A stretch of 64,000 nucleotides of DNA, taken from assembly GCA_907164885.2 (NCBI GenBank), contig OU015500.1:55480976-55544975 (forward strand), read 5' to 3'. The notes under the pieces are model-generated. The model was not told where the DNA came from. It saw only the letters and a program-made list of their open reading frames with translations, and did not search any database. Shown piece after piece: positions 28,700 to 40,135 of the stretch; positions within the stretch are counted from its first letter, which is position 1, and the number at the start of each line of letters is the position of its first letter. Source of the stretch: Dolomedes plantarius. Lineage: Eukaryota; Arthropoda; Arachnida; Araneae; Dolomedidae. A program made the position numbers and the translations under genes.

Positions 28700-31600
28700 T
28701 CTGAAGGTCCAAAACATATTCCAATATGTCTTCAGTGAACGTAACAGAAATAAAGAAATTTTACGTGGCGTAAAAGACCTGCAGCAAATATTGGCTGCGA
28801 GATAACACATAAGAGCGGTAGAGACGAGAAGTTTGGATCCATTTCTGTGGAGCATGTGTATAGTTGAAAAGTGGTAGTTTGAATGACATTTTCTCGTGTC
28901 AGATGCAGGCGGCAATATCGGTCGATTTAACTCTATCCGACGCTTCAAAAATAACAAATACAAAAAGACAAATTTTGAGCTACTAAAACGAGGCATTAGA
29001 CTTAGTATTGATTATTATGAATAGTCATAAAGGTCTGTCGTGTCTTCTAAGCATAATGGCAAGTGCAGTTTTATTAGTTACCACAATTCAAATTTTTAAA
29101 TCCCTAGTTACAACCTACGTCGTTGTTGGACACTTATTGTTAAGATCCAAAATAAAATGAACAGTTAGAAAATGTTTTGAGATGAACCAGTTTATTCAAC
29201 ATAGTGTAATAAACAAGCTATTATTTTTCTTTATTTTAGTAGGCGAAATCTAAGACCGTTAAAATTTCATTAAAAGCAGATCTACAATAAAGTCATTTTT
29301 ATCTTACAGGAAATATTTTGATATCCCATTTATCCCGTTAGATATATCCTATAAAAGCTGATTCAAAAATCAAATGTGAGATACATCATATCTCAAAATA
29401 TTCCTAGTTTAGGTCTGTTTACCATTAATGGAGAAACTTTAAAACTGTATTTGCATTTACCTTTCACTTACCGTACTAGGCGTATTATTTATGCTTGCAT
29501 TAATTCTTGAACAACTTTGCCATGCATCGATTAATTCCTTCGAAGCATTTTGCAAGTTTAATCGGTTTTCTGAAAGTTTTCTTATTGGACTGAAACGAGA
29601 ATTAAATCTTATTACAAAGTGGAAGGACACTTTATCATATATTTTGATTCATGCAAATTATAGATAAGCAGAAATATGTACCTCCGATGGGATTTCAAAG
29701 GAGAATGATTGGCTGAAGCATTTCCAAGTCAGTTTATTATGACGGAAATTCGAATATTCTTCAAAGATTCTTTATAAATAATGTAAGAATCAACATAAAA
29801 TTCTGGATGTATCTCACAATTTCTGTACGTCATTTTATATGTGATATTTTAAACATATCGTATAAAAATAAGTATAGCGATATAAATTTGTTCTTTTTAT
29901 TTTAAGTGTAAATATTATTGATTTCTTTCAGAATATTATAAAGGTTTAAAACTGAACTAAGATCTTATATTTCTTATATATATTTCTTAGCCAGTAAAAG
30001 CATTTATAATTCATATAAATACAGACAGAAAACAAAAATTGAAACCTTAAAAGGGAGTTGTTTATATTTTTTTATTAACAACAATGTTTGAATATTCGAC
30101 TGTCAGAACTAGAGCTCGAATTCTGAACACCTATCGTGAAGATGGGGATATTGCATCAGTCATATCATGGATTTGTGGTGAATTGTGATTTTGATGGATT
30201 ATTTACCGTATCTTTCATCATTTTTTAGATCAACGATAGTGTACCTTGGTTTTATATAATTTATATTTTTTTTCATTTTATTATGTGCAGATAAATTTTT
30301 TCTCCCTTTTAATAATTTGGAGTAAGTTGTATCTTTTGAAATATTACGAATGAAATGCTGCACTATAATAAGACAAGTTTGGACTGAGGTCTCTGGATCT
30401 CGAAGCCTCTCTCAACTAATATTTATCGATTAGAAACTCATTCTTATTTTTGATGGCATATTCTTCTCACTGCATACGTTTCACCAGACATTAAGGGCAT
30501 CCTTTTTCTAAAAAAAAAAATTAAAATTCTAAAAGAAAATGCTATAAAATATAGAATAGAACAAGGAGAAAAATGCCTTCTTTCCCCTTTCGAATCTTTC
30601 CCTATATCAAATGATTTGAAGAGAATAATATCGCAGTTAAGGGTTATCTTTATCAGGTAGCATGTAAAGGAAATTTTTTATTGAACTTTGATAGCGTGTA
30701 CAAATTTGCAATGATGTTAAACTCACTTTCAGGGACCTATATATTTCCTCTAAAATGCGATAACACAGGTCAATTACAAAAAAAGATAATTTCCACAACA
30801 AATGATGTCAAAACTTAAGTGAAACACAGTTAAAAGCGATTTTTAAATGTTTAAGAATTTGTAAATTATCTATGACTCTGTTGCTTGATATAGGGAAAAA
30901 GTTGGGCAAAATCCTCCAACGTTACTTATGAAGGCCTTATTTGCATAGTGGTCCAACTCCCCTTTTTAATAAAATATAGTTAGCCTCACTTTCATGTTCA
31001 TACAAGTCATTTCTATCTTATTTTTAAACTGATACATGTACAACTTGTTTCTGCTGCCAACAGAGGGCATTACAAATCAGATATCAGCAGTCATTTTTCA
31101 GCGCTCATTACAATTTAAGGCTCTGTATCTCAAAATGAAGAAGAATGGATTTAGACCACTATTCAAACAAGGTCTTCATAAAATGAATTTTTAAGCTTCT
31201 GTATAAAGATCTGTCCCTAAGGTGGACTCGCATATGCCTTTGATATAAAAATAATCGAATCCAGCGAAAATTCTTGTCTGATACATGGTTTTTGGATTGT
31301 CAACGTAGACCTCCAGGGTGGAGATTTTGTGTTAGAATACATAATTTGGTTGGCTGTATATATTTAAACATTTTGTGCAATGTCCCCCTGCGTTTTCTAA
31401 AAGCCGCTTCTTCAAGCACGGTGGTAAGTTTCTTCTCAGGGTAATCAGTCAGTCTATTTGTAATTTTTTTTTCAATGGCCTTGTAACAGCAACAAGTAAA
31501 AGATATTGTTTGACCTGTAATTCTTCATCTCACTTGATGGTTTTCATTTTTTGTGGCGTGTAATTACCTCCGCTTTTCTCCACATGTCTGGCACACCTTA

Positions 31601-31955
31601 TTCACGGTCACGTTGGTCAGTGTAAAACATGTCAATTTTGCTTTATTACCTAAGTTTAGGAGAAACTCAAATATTCCGTCAGGTCAAGCTGACCTTACAG
31701 GTCTACATCCCTAGAGGGCTATATCATATTCACTTAAGGTAAAATCACGAAACTAACGTACTATAAGTAATATGCCTCTGCTATCTAATGACTTTAGATA
31801 TGGGTGGCGCCACTTATCCTTTCTGGACCTTGCCCCTTTAAACCTCAACCAATGAAAAATCGACATTCGTAATATTGTGAAAATACTTGTGAGCTAATGA
31901 ATCAAAATTAAACCCCTCTGGTTTAAATAAATTGCCGTTTGAATAAGAAACAAGC
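28700..31955. other. AT-rich region, no gene supported
   Basis: No element edge was recognised over about 3.2 kb. At 30084-30190 a short frame reads MFEYSTVRTRARILNTYRED and then stops; it looks like the start of a helix-turn-helix transposase but is too short to name. At 31375-31640 there are Cys and His-rich readings, but no proper zinc-knuckle spacing. Composition rises toward 31700-31850. Confidence 0.45.
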
Positions 31956-32375
31956 AAATCCAAATGATAGACGCTTTTCTACTACTAGTTGGGGATCACC
32001 GTGGATAGCGTACATACGCGACAGTGAGAGAAAAAACGTCACGAGGCGAGGTCGGACGGTAAACAATTGAAGAGGGGAAGATCGCTTTGATGTACAGCAG
32101 CCGGACATTATCAAGCTTGCCGAAGGCGTTGCGAAGTTAGCTATCGTTCCAGTGACCTGCTGATAAAGTGAAGGCAGAAAGTTTGGTGGGGCGTATGTAC
32201 AAGCAGTGGCGAGCTTAAATTTTGGTAGGATTTCCGTAATATAGCTACCAGGATTAACACGCGCGATATATAATTTCCTGTTACCTGCTAGCAATTGAGT
32301 ACCGTATTTAAGTAGTCTAATTGTGTTGTGATAAAAAAAGTTTAGTGTAGAAAATCTCGTTGCATCTTGTTAATG
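31956..32375 (+). promoter_or_regulatory. CpG-rich, first-exon-like segment
   Basis: About 400 bp in an AT-rich setting contain roughly 25 CpG dinucleotides (for example ACGCGACAG near 32010, CACGAGGCGAGGTCGGACGG near 32039 and ACGCGCGAT near 32258). The block ends TTAATG followed by GTGAGT at 32376-32381, a strong 5' splice-site match directly after an ATG. This is the pattern of a promoter plus a 5' UTR exon whose start codon is the last exon codon. No downstream coding exon could be linked in this window, and a transposon LTR could look similar. Confidence 0.35.
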
Positions 32376-32381
32376 GTGAGT

Positions 32382-34170
32382 TTGTTGTTTTAGTATATAC
32401 GTTACCGCAAACTAAGGTAATGAAAACAGCCGAACTTCATATACTGTCATTCAGTTATTTCATGTCTGTTTGAAACCTTTATAATCTATAAGCTCCTCAG
32501 GGACTAAGTGTCATGAGTAAGTGTCATAAATATTTTATGCAAGTGAATTTATAATATATGAGCCCTTTTTCATGTATAGCTAAGCTTACTATTAATATTC
32601 ATAAACGTAAAATCTAGGCACATTTTACATTTATGCTAGAAAATTTATTTTCTACTGAAACTATTCAATGTAACATTTAAGAATAAATGAAGTGTGACGA
32701 CCATCTGTTGTGAAACAGCAATGGGAAATTTTCCTTTATATTTGCCAATGACGTAGGATGTTCATCTATTTTGCTTTATAATAATTCTATTTTTTTCACG
32801 ATATTTTTGGTTAGAAATATTACGTTTATGAGAGCATAAGATAATGTGTATCAGATTATCATTCCTTAAAACCTTTGTAACCATAAACTGTAATTCCTAA
32901 GATAGAACGCAGTTTTACTATCTTCAAGGTCAGTATTCGGCCATTGGAATCATCACGGGGATTTCAGAAAATATTATTTTCTATGATTTTATTCGAGCAG
33001 TACAGAGAAATTTTTCATCGAGCAATACATACCAATTTTCTTTTATCGTTTTACTTCCCACTGACCACTACTTATCTATTTTTCAGCATGTCTTAATGCC
33101 CTTTCAGTTTTTTTAACTTTACGCTATCTTCATATGAAAGCTAAACTAAAATGTTTTTCCTACCAAATAAATGTCCTGAGATGTTTGATGTGCGATGAAT
33201 ATAATTATCTTGAGGGAAAAATCTTATTTTTCCTTTTTAGTATGTAATGGAAAGCAATAATTACTATTCGCAAACTTCTGCGCAAACTGCATCAAAATTC
33301 AGATACTTATGTGCATACTAATATATTTTCGAAATGTGCACAGTTGGAAATGTTTCATCTTCAGTAAAGAATTATTCTCATAGGTATTTATGATTGCAGC
33401 TTGAAATGAAGCATCTTATTATCAAAGAGTTTCTTTGACTATAGATCCGACTGATAATTATGAATGTAAATAAACTCTTATTCGCTGATCTCGCGGGAAT
33501 CAAAATAATTATGAATAAGGTATGCAAAACTTTACCTGCTTAAACAAACTCTGTGAAATAGCAAGCCGCATCGTAAGCGTTTATTTATCTGGAATAGCAT
33601 CTCGAAATGTATCAGTATTTACTATCAATTATGATATTTCCATCTGAATATTTTAATAAATGTCATTTTCCTTGCTTGTGATGAAGGGCAAAACTTTTGT
33701 GCTGAATTCTTCTGCATTTATATCTTTATCATGACAACCTATATTTATGTTGGTGTATTCACAACATTAAATTCTTAAAAGGGATTAAAAATAAATATTC
33801 TTGCTTATTTTTTGCCTATTTGAAATGTCATCTAAGTATTTCTTATCATGACTTAAAACTTTTCTTGGAATTGAATTTTATGGAAAAAGGGACATTAGGT
33901 AGTTCTTAAGAAGTTACCGCATATCTATACTAATGACAGTTCGCTGGTCCCCTGTCTTTGAATTTTCTTTAAAACGTCATAGACCATCTATATGGTGAAA
34001 ATATATAGCAAAACATTTATGTTATTAGGTGGCTCAGTGAATGTTATTAGGTGGAATAATTTGAATTTATGTGATTTTCTGCCATACTGGTATAGGGCTG
34101 CTGCCAGTTACTTAAATGCCAGTTCTTTCATGGCATTATTTTGTATTATTCGGTAAACAATACAACTATA
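32382..34170. other. AT-rich region, nothing recognised
   Basis: If the segment at 31956-32375 is a first exon, this would be intron. No coding exon, repeat or element edge was supported. Confidence 0.5.
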
Positions 34171-34963
34171 CATGGTTCCCGCCTATATCCGTTACACCCC
34201 CTTAACATTAAACGGTGACTGCTTAGGGCATAAAATTGGTGTCTAGGTATAGTAAAAAGGCTATTCACTAATCGATGAGACAACTAACAACGCCATCTAC
34301 CGACAAATTTTGGATTTAGCGTTTTTATCTCAAAAAGGGTACGAGATACAGGAAAAAGGTTAATTACAAAGTTATTCAGCATCCTCGATTTAGTAAGAAA
34401 AGACACCTTGCACTCATTAATACCTAAAATATAATGTAGAAAATGAACATTGGTTTGGTTAGGATTTCGAAAATTGTCATGTCATAGAGTGGAAGAAAGA
34501 AAACGAGATACTTCCCTATCTTCAGGATCACTTATTTATGATTCTGAAACTGCTCTCCGTTAGCCACTATACACATTTGCCCTCTGGACTGGATTTCTCG
34601 CTGCACATTGTGCAACATCCACTCTTTATGGCATGGCAATTTTCGAAATCGTGACCAAACAAATGTTCATTTTCTACATTCTGATTTAAGTATTAATGTG
34701 TGCAAGGTATATTTTCTTACTTAATTGATACTGCTGAATAACTTTGTAATTGGCTTTTTCCCCGTATCGCGTACCGTTTTTGAGATAAAAACCGCTAATT
34801 CCAAAATTTGCCTACAGATAGTGTTGTAAGTTGACTCACCTAGTCTAATATCATACCCTTTATATCATAGCCTTTTTACAATACCTAGACACCAACTTTA
34901 TGGCTTAAGCTGTCACCGTTTAGAAGTTAAAGGTGGTGTAATGGATATAATAGCTGGGAACTC
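34171..34963. mobile_element. foldback / long-TIR non-autonomous element
   Basis: The left arm (34171 to about 34510) pairs imperfectly with the right arm (about 34620-34963). Matching blocks include TTGGTGTCTAGGTAT.GTAAAAAGGCTAT, AAACGGTGAC.GCTTA.G.CATAAA and GAAAATGAACATT.GTTTGGT. TA dinucleotides lie at both edges. The loop is about 110 bp and there is no coding region. The arms are more diverged than those of the foldbacks at 12528 and 52939, so this copy looks older. Confidence 0.8.
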
Positions 34964-35489
34964 TATATGATATCCTTCAAGTTCTCTTCATAAATATTCT
35001 AAGACAAAACTCATCAATGTTGCAGATGAATTGTGCTTTAGAAAAGAGAAAATTAGAGACAGACAGTCCTAGTGACAAAAGCTTTAGTATCCACATCTTT
35101 CTCATTATGGTAAAATTGAAAAATAAAAATAAAAATATTGTCACTTTAAGTCGCATCACCTTCTTTCCATTAAAAAACACCAACATTGTAGCGAATTTTT
35201 CATTCATAAATGACATGGTAACTATCTACTTGGTCGGAATGGGTTCCTTCCTTTATAATTTATGGTCCATGCGACAAAATGACAACGAATACATATTGTG
35301 TACCAGCAAAGTTGTAGCGGATGATCATTCAGAATATCAGAGAGCCCTTGATACATAATGTAATCCTCCTTTGCTGCAATTGAAGGGTTTGCTGTAGAAA
35401 TGCATTAGCTCCATCCACTTTGGATTTATATCTAGTATCTTTTGTAAAAAAATAAATAAATAAAAGATGAAAAAACCCTCTATTTTGAT
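34964..35489. other. unassigned region with a 113-codon open frame
   Basis: An open frame at 35017-35358 on the + strand has no known motif. It ends ...YILCTSKVVADDHSEYQRALDT, which is not low-complexity. I cannot tell whether it is a chance frame, an eroded exon or part of an element. A (TAAA)n-like stretch lies at 35448-35464. Confidence 0.35.
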
Positions 35490-35788
35490 TCCATAAAGAG
35501 GTAGTTCCAATGACTCCAATCGTTAGTTCTCATGTTCCTCAAGAGATGGATCTGCATGACTTGTTAATTACCTCCTTGTTTCCTAAAACGACTGACGTGG
35601 TTTTTTTACATGAAGGTTACACAACACTTATCAAGAGTTGTGTTTTTAGTTCTGATAAACATCATACTGTATATTTGTCAATTACAAAATATAAAGATGT
35701 ATTGGAAATGGCCCGCAAATACGTCGCTCAAAATGATATGTGGTTTTATGATAGAGTACAAGCACCAGATGAGTTGAAGTTACAGTGA
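35490..35788 (+). pseudogene. unidentified coding-like segment, copy 1
   Basis: Read in frame from about 35497, the segment gives KEVVPMTPIVSSHVPQ and continues to the stop at 35786-35788; the first ATG is at 35510, giving 92 codons. The composition is not low-complexity (MDLHDLLITSLFPKTTDVVF near the start, YVAQNDMWFYDRVQAPDE near the end). A second segment about 460 bp downstream starts with a related text (KEVAPTFTHVPRNLEDIF). I do not recognise the family. It could be a decayed exon of a host gene or part of an unknown element. Confidence 0.3.
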
Positions 35789-35961
35789 GGGAATATGACG
35801 ATTAATAAAATTTAATTTTCGGATTGTAAAGCCAAATATATGATTATTTTTACTTTTCTTTAAATAAAATATTATGATAGTCGATTCTATTTTTTTGCGA
35901 AATCTTTTTTCCTAGAAGTAGATAGAGCATTCATTTGGCGGCAAGAAAGAGGTAGCTCCAA

Positions 35962-36035
35962 CATTCACACATGTGCCACGTAATCTAGAAGATATCTTTT
36001 TGAGTGAAAATACTGTCCTAATATGTATGAACAAT
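35962..36035 (+). pseudogene. unidentified coding-like segment, copy 2
   Basis: AAAGAGGTAGCTCCAAC at about 35967 parallels AAAGAGGTAGTTCCAAT at about 35498. Translated, both give KEV.P, a short variable part, HVP and then an acidic D-rich stretch. Copy 2 stops after about 28 codons. The resemblance suggests an old local duplication. Confidence 0.3.
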
Positions 36036-36627
36036 TAAGGAAATTTATCAAAAATAACATTTTCATGCAACTTAAAATTTAAAATTTTCAAATGGTTTTA
36101 ATGGTTTACCGAAAACTTGAAAAATTGGAGTCACCTCCTTTTTTCACAAAAAACTTCAATTCTTGGACAAAAGCGAACAACATATTATGTTCAAATATGT
36201 GTATGGGAATATTTGAACTATCCACTCTGGAATTTAGTGGAATTTGCTTCTCTGAAGGAACACTGTAAATTTGTAGGAATTTGATTTCCAGGCACCAGAG
36301 TCATTGTTTTTAACGTGGCAGGAACTTGTCTTGACGAAAGCCCCCAACACACACACCAGGATATTTTGTTGCCGCCTTTATTATGTGAACACAATATAAA
36401 CGATCTAAGATTGCTCCGTATGGGGTAACAGCTCCAGAACATCTTAGTCGGGATTTTAACCTTAACCCATTCAATGGGATCTCGTGACATTAACCAATGT
36501 AAGATACTACAGAGGTGTAAGAAGAGGATAAAAAAGTAAGTGCTTATTTAGTACCTGATAAAATGTTCAAAGAAATATACAGAAAAGTATTGCAGGCTCT
36601 GAAGAGGTAAAACACACTGAACAAATA
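36036..36627. other. unassigned region
   Basis: Includes a 90-codon minus-strand frame (36218-36490) with several Trp and Cys residues but no motif I recognise. Nothing else supported. Confidence 0.4.
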
Positions 36628-36843
36628 TAACTAAAATTCAATAATTCAACAAATCAAAATAATTATTAGCAGGAATAATGCACACAAAAATAAACAGAAA
36701 TCACGCACTTAGGACTCCACGCACTATAAGGCAAGATTCTGTAGCAGTAATGGAACTAAACCATGTTTCGAGGTAACCGACTGGTCTCGTCATCACGAGG
36801 CCTAACCAAACCAGTTACCTCAGGGGGGAACTTTCTGAATAGC
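36628..36843 (+). repeat. dispersed repeat, copy B
   Basis: Matches copy A (7350-7484) and copy C (39896-40075). It includes the part missing from copy A: GAGGTAACCGACTGGTCTCGTCATCA, then ACCAGTTACCTC, so the end can fold into a hairpin (GAGGTAAC..ACTGGT against ACCAGTTACCTC). Confidence 0.75.
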
Positions 36844-39070
36844 ATGCAGGTCCAACTAAAAAACATCCCAGAGCCCCGAGACATCTCTCATGCACGCACA
36901 TTTTTTTAAAGCAACTATTTTGCAACTAAATTTAAATAAAAAATTGCATTTAAAACAAATTCTATTATTCAAAAACGAGAAATAATATAATTTTCCTAAA
37001 CATTATAATATTATATTATTATTTAACAATACAATTTCGGAAATAACAATATAATTTCGTATTTTACAATTTGCATAATTTATACTTTTATTTAATTAAA
37101 ATGCTTAAATAAATTCAAAAATTACTATTTTTATATTAACTGCAATGTACTGAATAAATCGAAGACAAAAAAAAAAAAAAACGAGAAAAAGTTGTAGCTT
37201 GAGTGATTATTCAAGACAAATAAAGTAATACTCCTTTGTACAGCTAACTGTTGCAAAAAGAAGCTAACACTGATAGGAACAACTCGATACTTTTGTTGTT
37301 TGAAGATGATTTACAAAAAAGGAATTATTTTTATAGAATTTTCTTACTAAGAACATTTTTTCTCTCTTTAAACACAAGATGCAAAAGTAAAATCCTCGTC
37401 CATGTAATGGATAACAGTTACTCAAAAAATAGAGAGTAAAACATTTTTATACCTAATAGTTGCAAATAAAAATTAACATCGTTAGGAAACACACTTATAC
37501 TTTTACTCTTTAACATCGTATAATTTTAGATAAATTAGTTTTCTAACAGGTTTATTTTTATCCTGGTAACATTTATTTCCTAGGAAGTACTTTTATTCTA
37601 CGCTAGGTAAACATGCTTTTTCTATATATTGACATAAAATCTTCAAGAAATATCGATAGAAGAGAAGGTTTGTCTTAAATTATTTTCGGATCACTGCCTT
37701 TCTCTTAAAGTTTGATTTTTACCTCTTCTTGATAAAAATCTATTGGTTTCTCCAAAAACACTCTCTTTCTAAAAATAATTCCCTTCAGGTCTGATTGCTT
37801 TTCAGCAATATCAAATTTAGAAATTTTAAAGCAATGTTTTTTGAAAAGCTCGTGTTTCATATTACAAGTTTAAATGTGAAACGTCTGTTGGAAGTGCTGG
37901 TGAGATACAGTTTAGGGTAAAAGGCAATTTATTATTGAACGCATTAAAATATACCTCAAACTCCGTTTGAATTTTTATTATCTTTCAAGATAATGTTAAT
38001 AGATTCAACTGCAATTAAAATGCATGGTTCATATAATTGCCTAAGAAAATAAACTGATAAACACAGCGATGTTTGAAACGAGAAAAAAAATATATCTGAA
38101 AATTAGGTTTAAACATAGGTACACAGGCACACATATACAAACTCTTAATTGTACAAAGACTGATCGATAATTTGTATCTATCATTGAATGGATTATGAAT
38201 TTTAGTAGTAGTTTTAGTAAAGACGAGCATGGTTGCACTGGTACTTCAGTTCTCATCAGGATTCCAAACGGTTCTTTTGAGATAAAGAGAAGAGATCCGG
38301 AATTTAGCTTTGTCTTCCTCTCTGAGCTTATTGGCACAGACGAGGGGATATCCCTCTTCAGTACTAAGAACAGTTTTAATAATAAATGGCTATTTTAGGA
38401 AAGCCGCAGCTACATAGAACATTTCAGTGGCTGGAATAGAGGAGTTAAAAACATGTAATATTGGGAAAAATCAGATAACTATCAATGTATAACGATATTC
38501 ATCTTCGATGGATTTCTTCTCTTGTTAACCTTACCCGTACTGAGAGAAAATAACTAATTATTAATTTCTTATTCTACTTTTTGTGCTTGCATTACACAAT
38601 AATTTTAATAATTCCAATAATAGTAAATTGTACTACAGAAAAAGTTTCAAAACATTAGAAATGAATGTATTTAAAAGTCAATTGTATTTATATCAAAAAT
38701 ATGCGTACTAGTTAACATGTGTCAAGTCTTTGCTGGAAAGAAATAGTATAAAATATAAGTAAATAGCATCATACTAGCTCTTATCCCATTTAGTGTATAC
38801 CCGCTGTTTTACTTAACCCTAATGCATAACCTTATTTTTAAAATGAAACATGCATACAAAATGTTTATGTCAAAGTCTATTCACAGTTGATCTTTTACTT
38901 TTAATTATATTACACATTTAATATTTTATATTGATTGTATTTGATGTTTGGGTATGAAAAAATATGTTTATAATTATTAAGCAAATTAAAAAAAGTAAAC
39001 AAAAATTAAATAAAATGAATGTTGGAAAACGTTGAACCCTTAAAGTTTTCTAGTTTCTATTAAAGGATAA

Positions 39071-39073
<3 letters not shown>
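36844..39073. other. AT-rich region, nothing recognised
   Basis: Long A and T runs (for example A15 at about 37168-37182). Short open frames at 37251-37439 and 38195-38398 carry no known motif. Confidence 0.5.

Positions 39074-39120
<47 letters not shown>
39074..39120. repeat. (TA)n microsatellite
   Basis: Adjoins the 3' end of a minus-strand SINE and may be its tail. Confidence 0.95.
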
Positions 39121-39122
<2 letters not shown>

Positions 39123-39375
39123 CAGCGCAACAGTCCGATGTGGACCAGGGCTGGCGGTACCCAACTCCGCTTTCTTGACCGTGGGGTGCCATACAGCATA
39201 TGTCTCAGTCAGGTGGACAACCTGACATGGGACCTCCAGAATTTAGTTCCCAAACATACTTGGCCCTCATTTTATCGACCCGCACAAGGGAAGAAAGGCT
39301 GAGTCGACCTATCCCCGTCTCAGGGTCGAACCCTGGGATGGCAGCTTGACGCTTTTAACCACTACGCTACCGGGC

Positions 39376-39378
<3 letters not shown>
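39121..39378 (-). mobile_element. tRNA-derived SINE, minus strand
   Basis: Read on the minus strand the element starts GAAGCCCGGTAGCGTAGTGG, where TAGCGTAGTGG fits pol III box A (39359-39369). GGTTCGACCCT at 39322-39332 fits box B, about 27 bp further on, normal tRNA spacing. A body of about 190 bp follows and ends at a (TA)n tract instead of an A tail. It has a different sequence from the SINE at 8393. TA tracts lie on both sides, so the target-site duplication cannot be recognised. Confidence 0.85.

Positions 39379-39428
<50 letters not shown>
39379..39428. repeat. (TA)n microsatellite
   Basis: About 50 bp of TA at the 5' end of the minus-strand SINE. Confidence 0.95.
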
Positions 39429-39431
<3 letters not shown>

Positions 39432-39862
39432 ACATACTGGACAACCCAAGGAAAGAATGGGCGTCCAGCACATCACTGGGAATGAAGAGTAGTCGTGGCT
39501 CGAATAAACGACGCGGCAAGTTACGGCATTAAATTTTATTAGACGGAGAATACGTCTTTCCAAGACAGTTACAAAATCAAAAAAGCGTACAGGTTTCCGT
39601 TCATGGGGTTTATATAAACTTTGTCATGTGATCAGGATAACGATTAGGGATTTGCTGTTGTCGATAAGTCACATGTGGTTTTATGTAATCTGCGCAGAGC
39701 TTATCTAAAATATGGGGGACGCCGCGCCTATTTGAAAAAGGAAGCCATTTAATATTTTCTCTCGAGGTTATTAGAGTTTAGAATCAAAAGCGAAATTTAG
39801 CTCGTACGCCCAAGGGAATTTAGAATAATGTTAGATTTTAAAATGGTATGGGGTTTTTAATG

Positions 39863-39863
<1 letters not shown>
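39429..39863. other. unassigned segment between two (TA)n tracts
   Basis: More GC than the surroundings up to about 39740 (for example GGGGGACGCCGCGCC near 39714). The first part (39440-39620) looks like an LTR or element end but has no paired copy here. No coding motif found. Confidence 0.35.

Positions 39864-39896
<33 letters not shown>
39864..39896. repeat. (TA)n microsatellite
   Basis: About 33 bp of TA immediately before dispersed repeat copy C. Confidence 0.95.
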
Positions 39897-39902
<6 letters not shown>

Positions 39903-40075
39903 TCCAACAGAGATAAATAAAAATAATAATACCAATATATACAAAAAACAAACAGAAATCAAGCACTCTGGGCATCCACGCACCAACGGCAAGATTCTGT
40001 ATAAGTGCAGGAACTGAACCATAAAACAACATAGAGGTAACCGACAGGTCTCATCATCAGGGAGACATAGAACAC
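39896..40075 (+). repeat. dispersed repeat, copy C, 5' of an RT remnant
   Basis: Matches copies A and B. It contains GAGGTAACCGACAGGTCTCATCATCAGG at about 40034-40061, which on the minus strand reads as a CTGATGA followed by a short stem (GAG...CTC). It lies about 60 bp before the reverse-transcriptase coding remnant and begins at a TA tract, so it is probably the 5' end of that element. Confidence 0.7.
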
Positions 40076-40135
40076 GATGTAAAACATATCATTAAGCTAT
40101 ATCAACTATTTTTAAGTACTAAAATAAAGAATTAT

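Noticed and set aside
31375..31640. Cys/His-rich readings suggesting a gag zinc knuckle
   Set aside because: No CX2CX4HX4C spacing in any frame.
36218..36490. 90-codon minus-strand frame considered as a transposase fragment
   Set aside because: No DDE or HTH motif could be aligned; left as unassigned.
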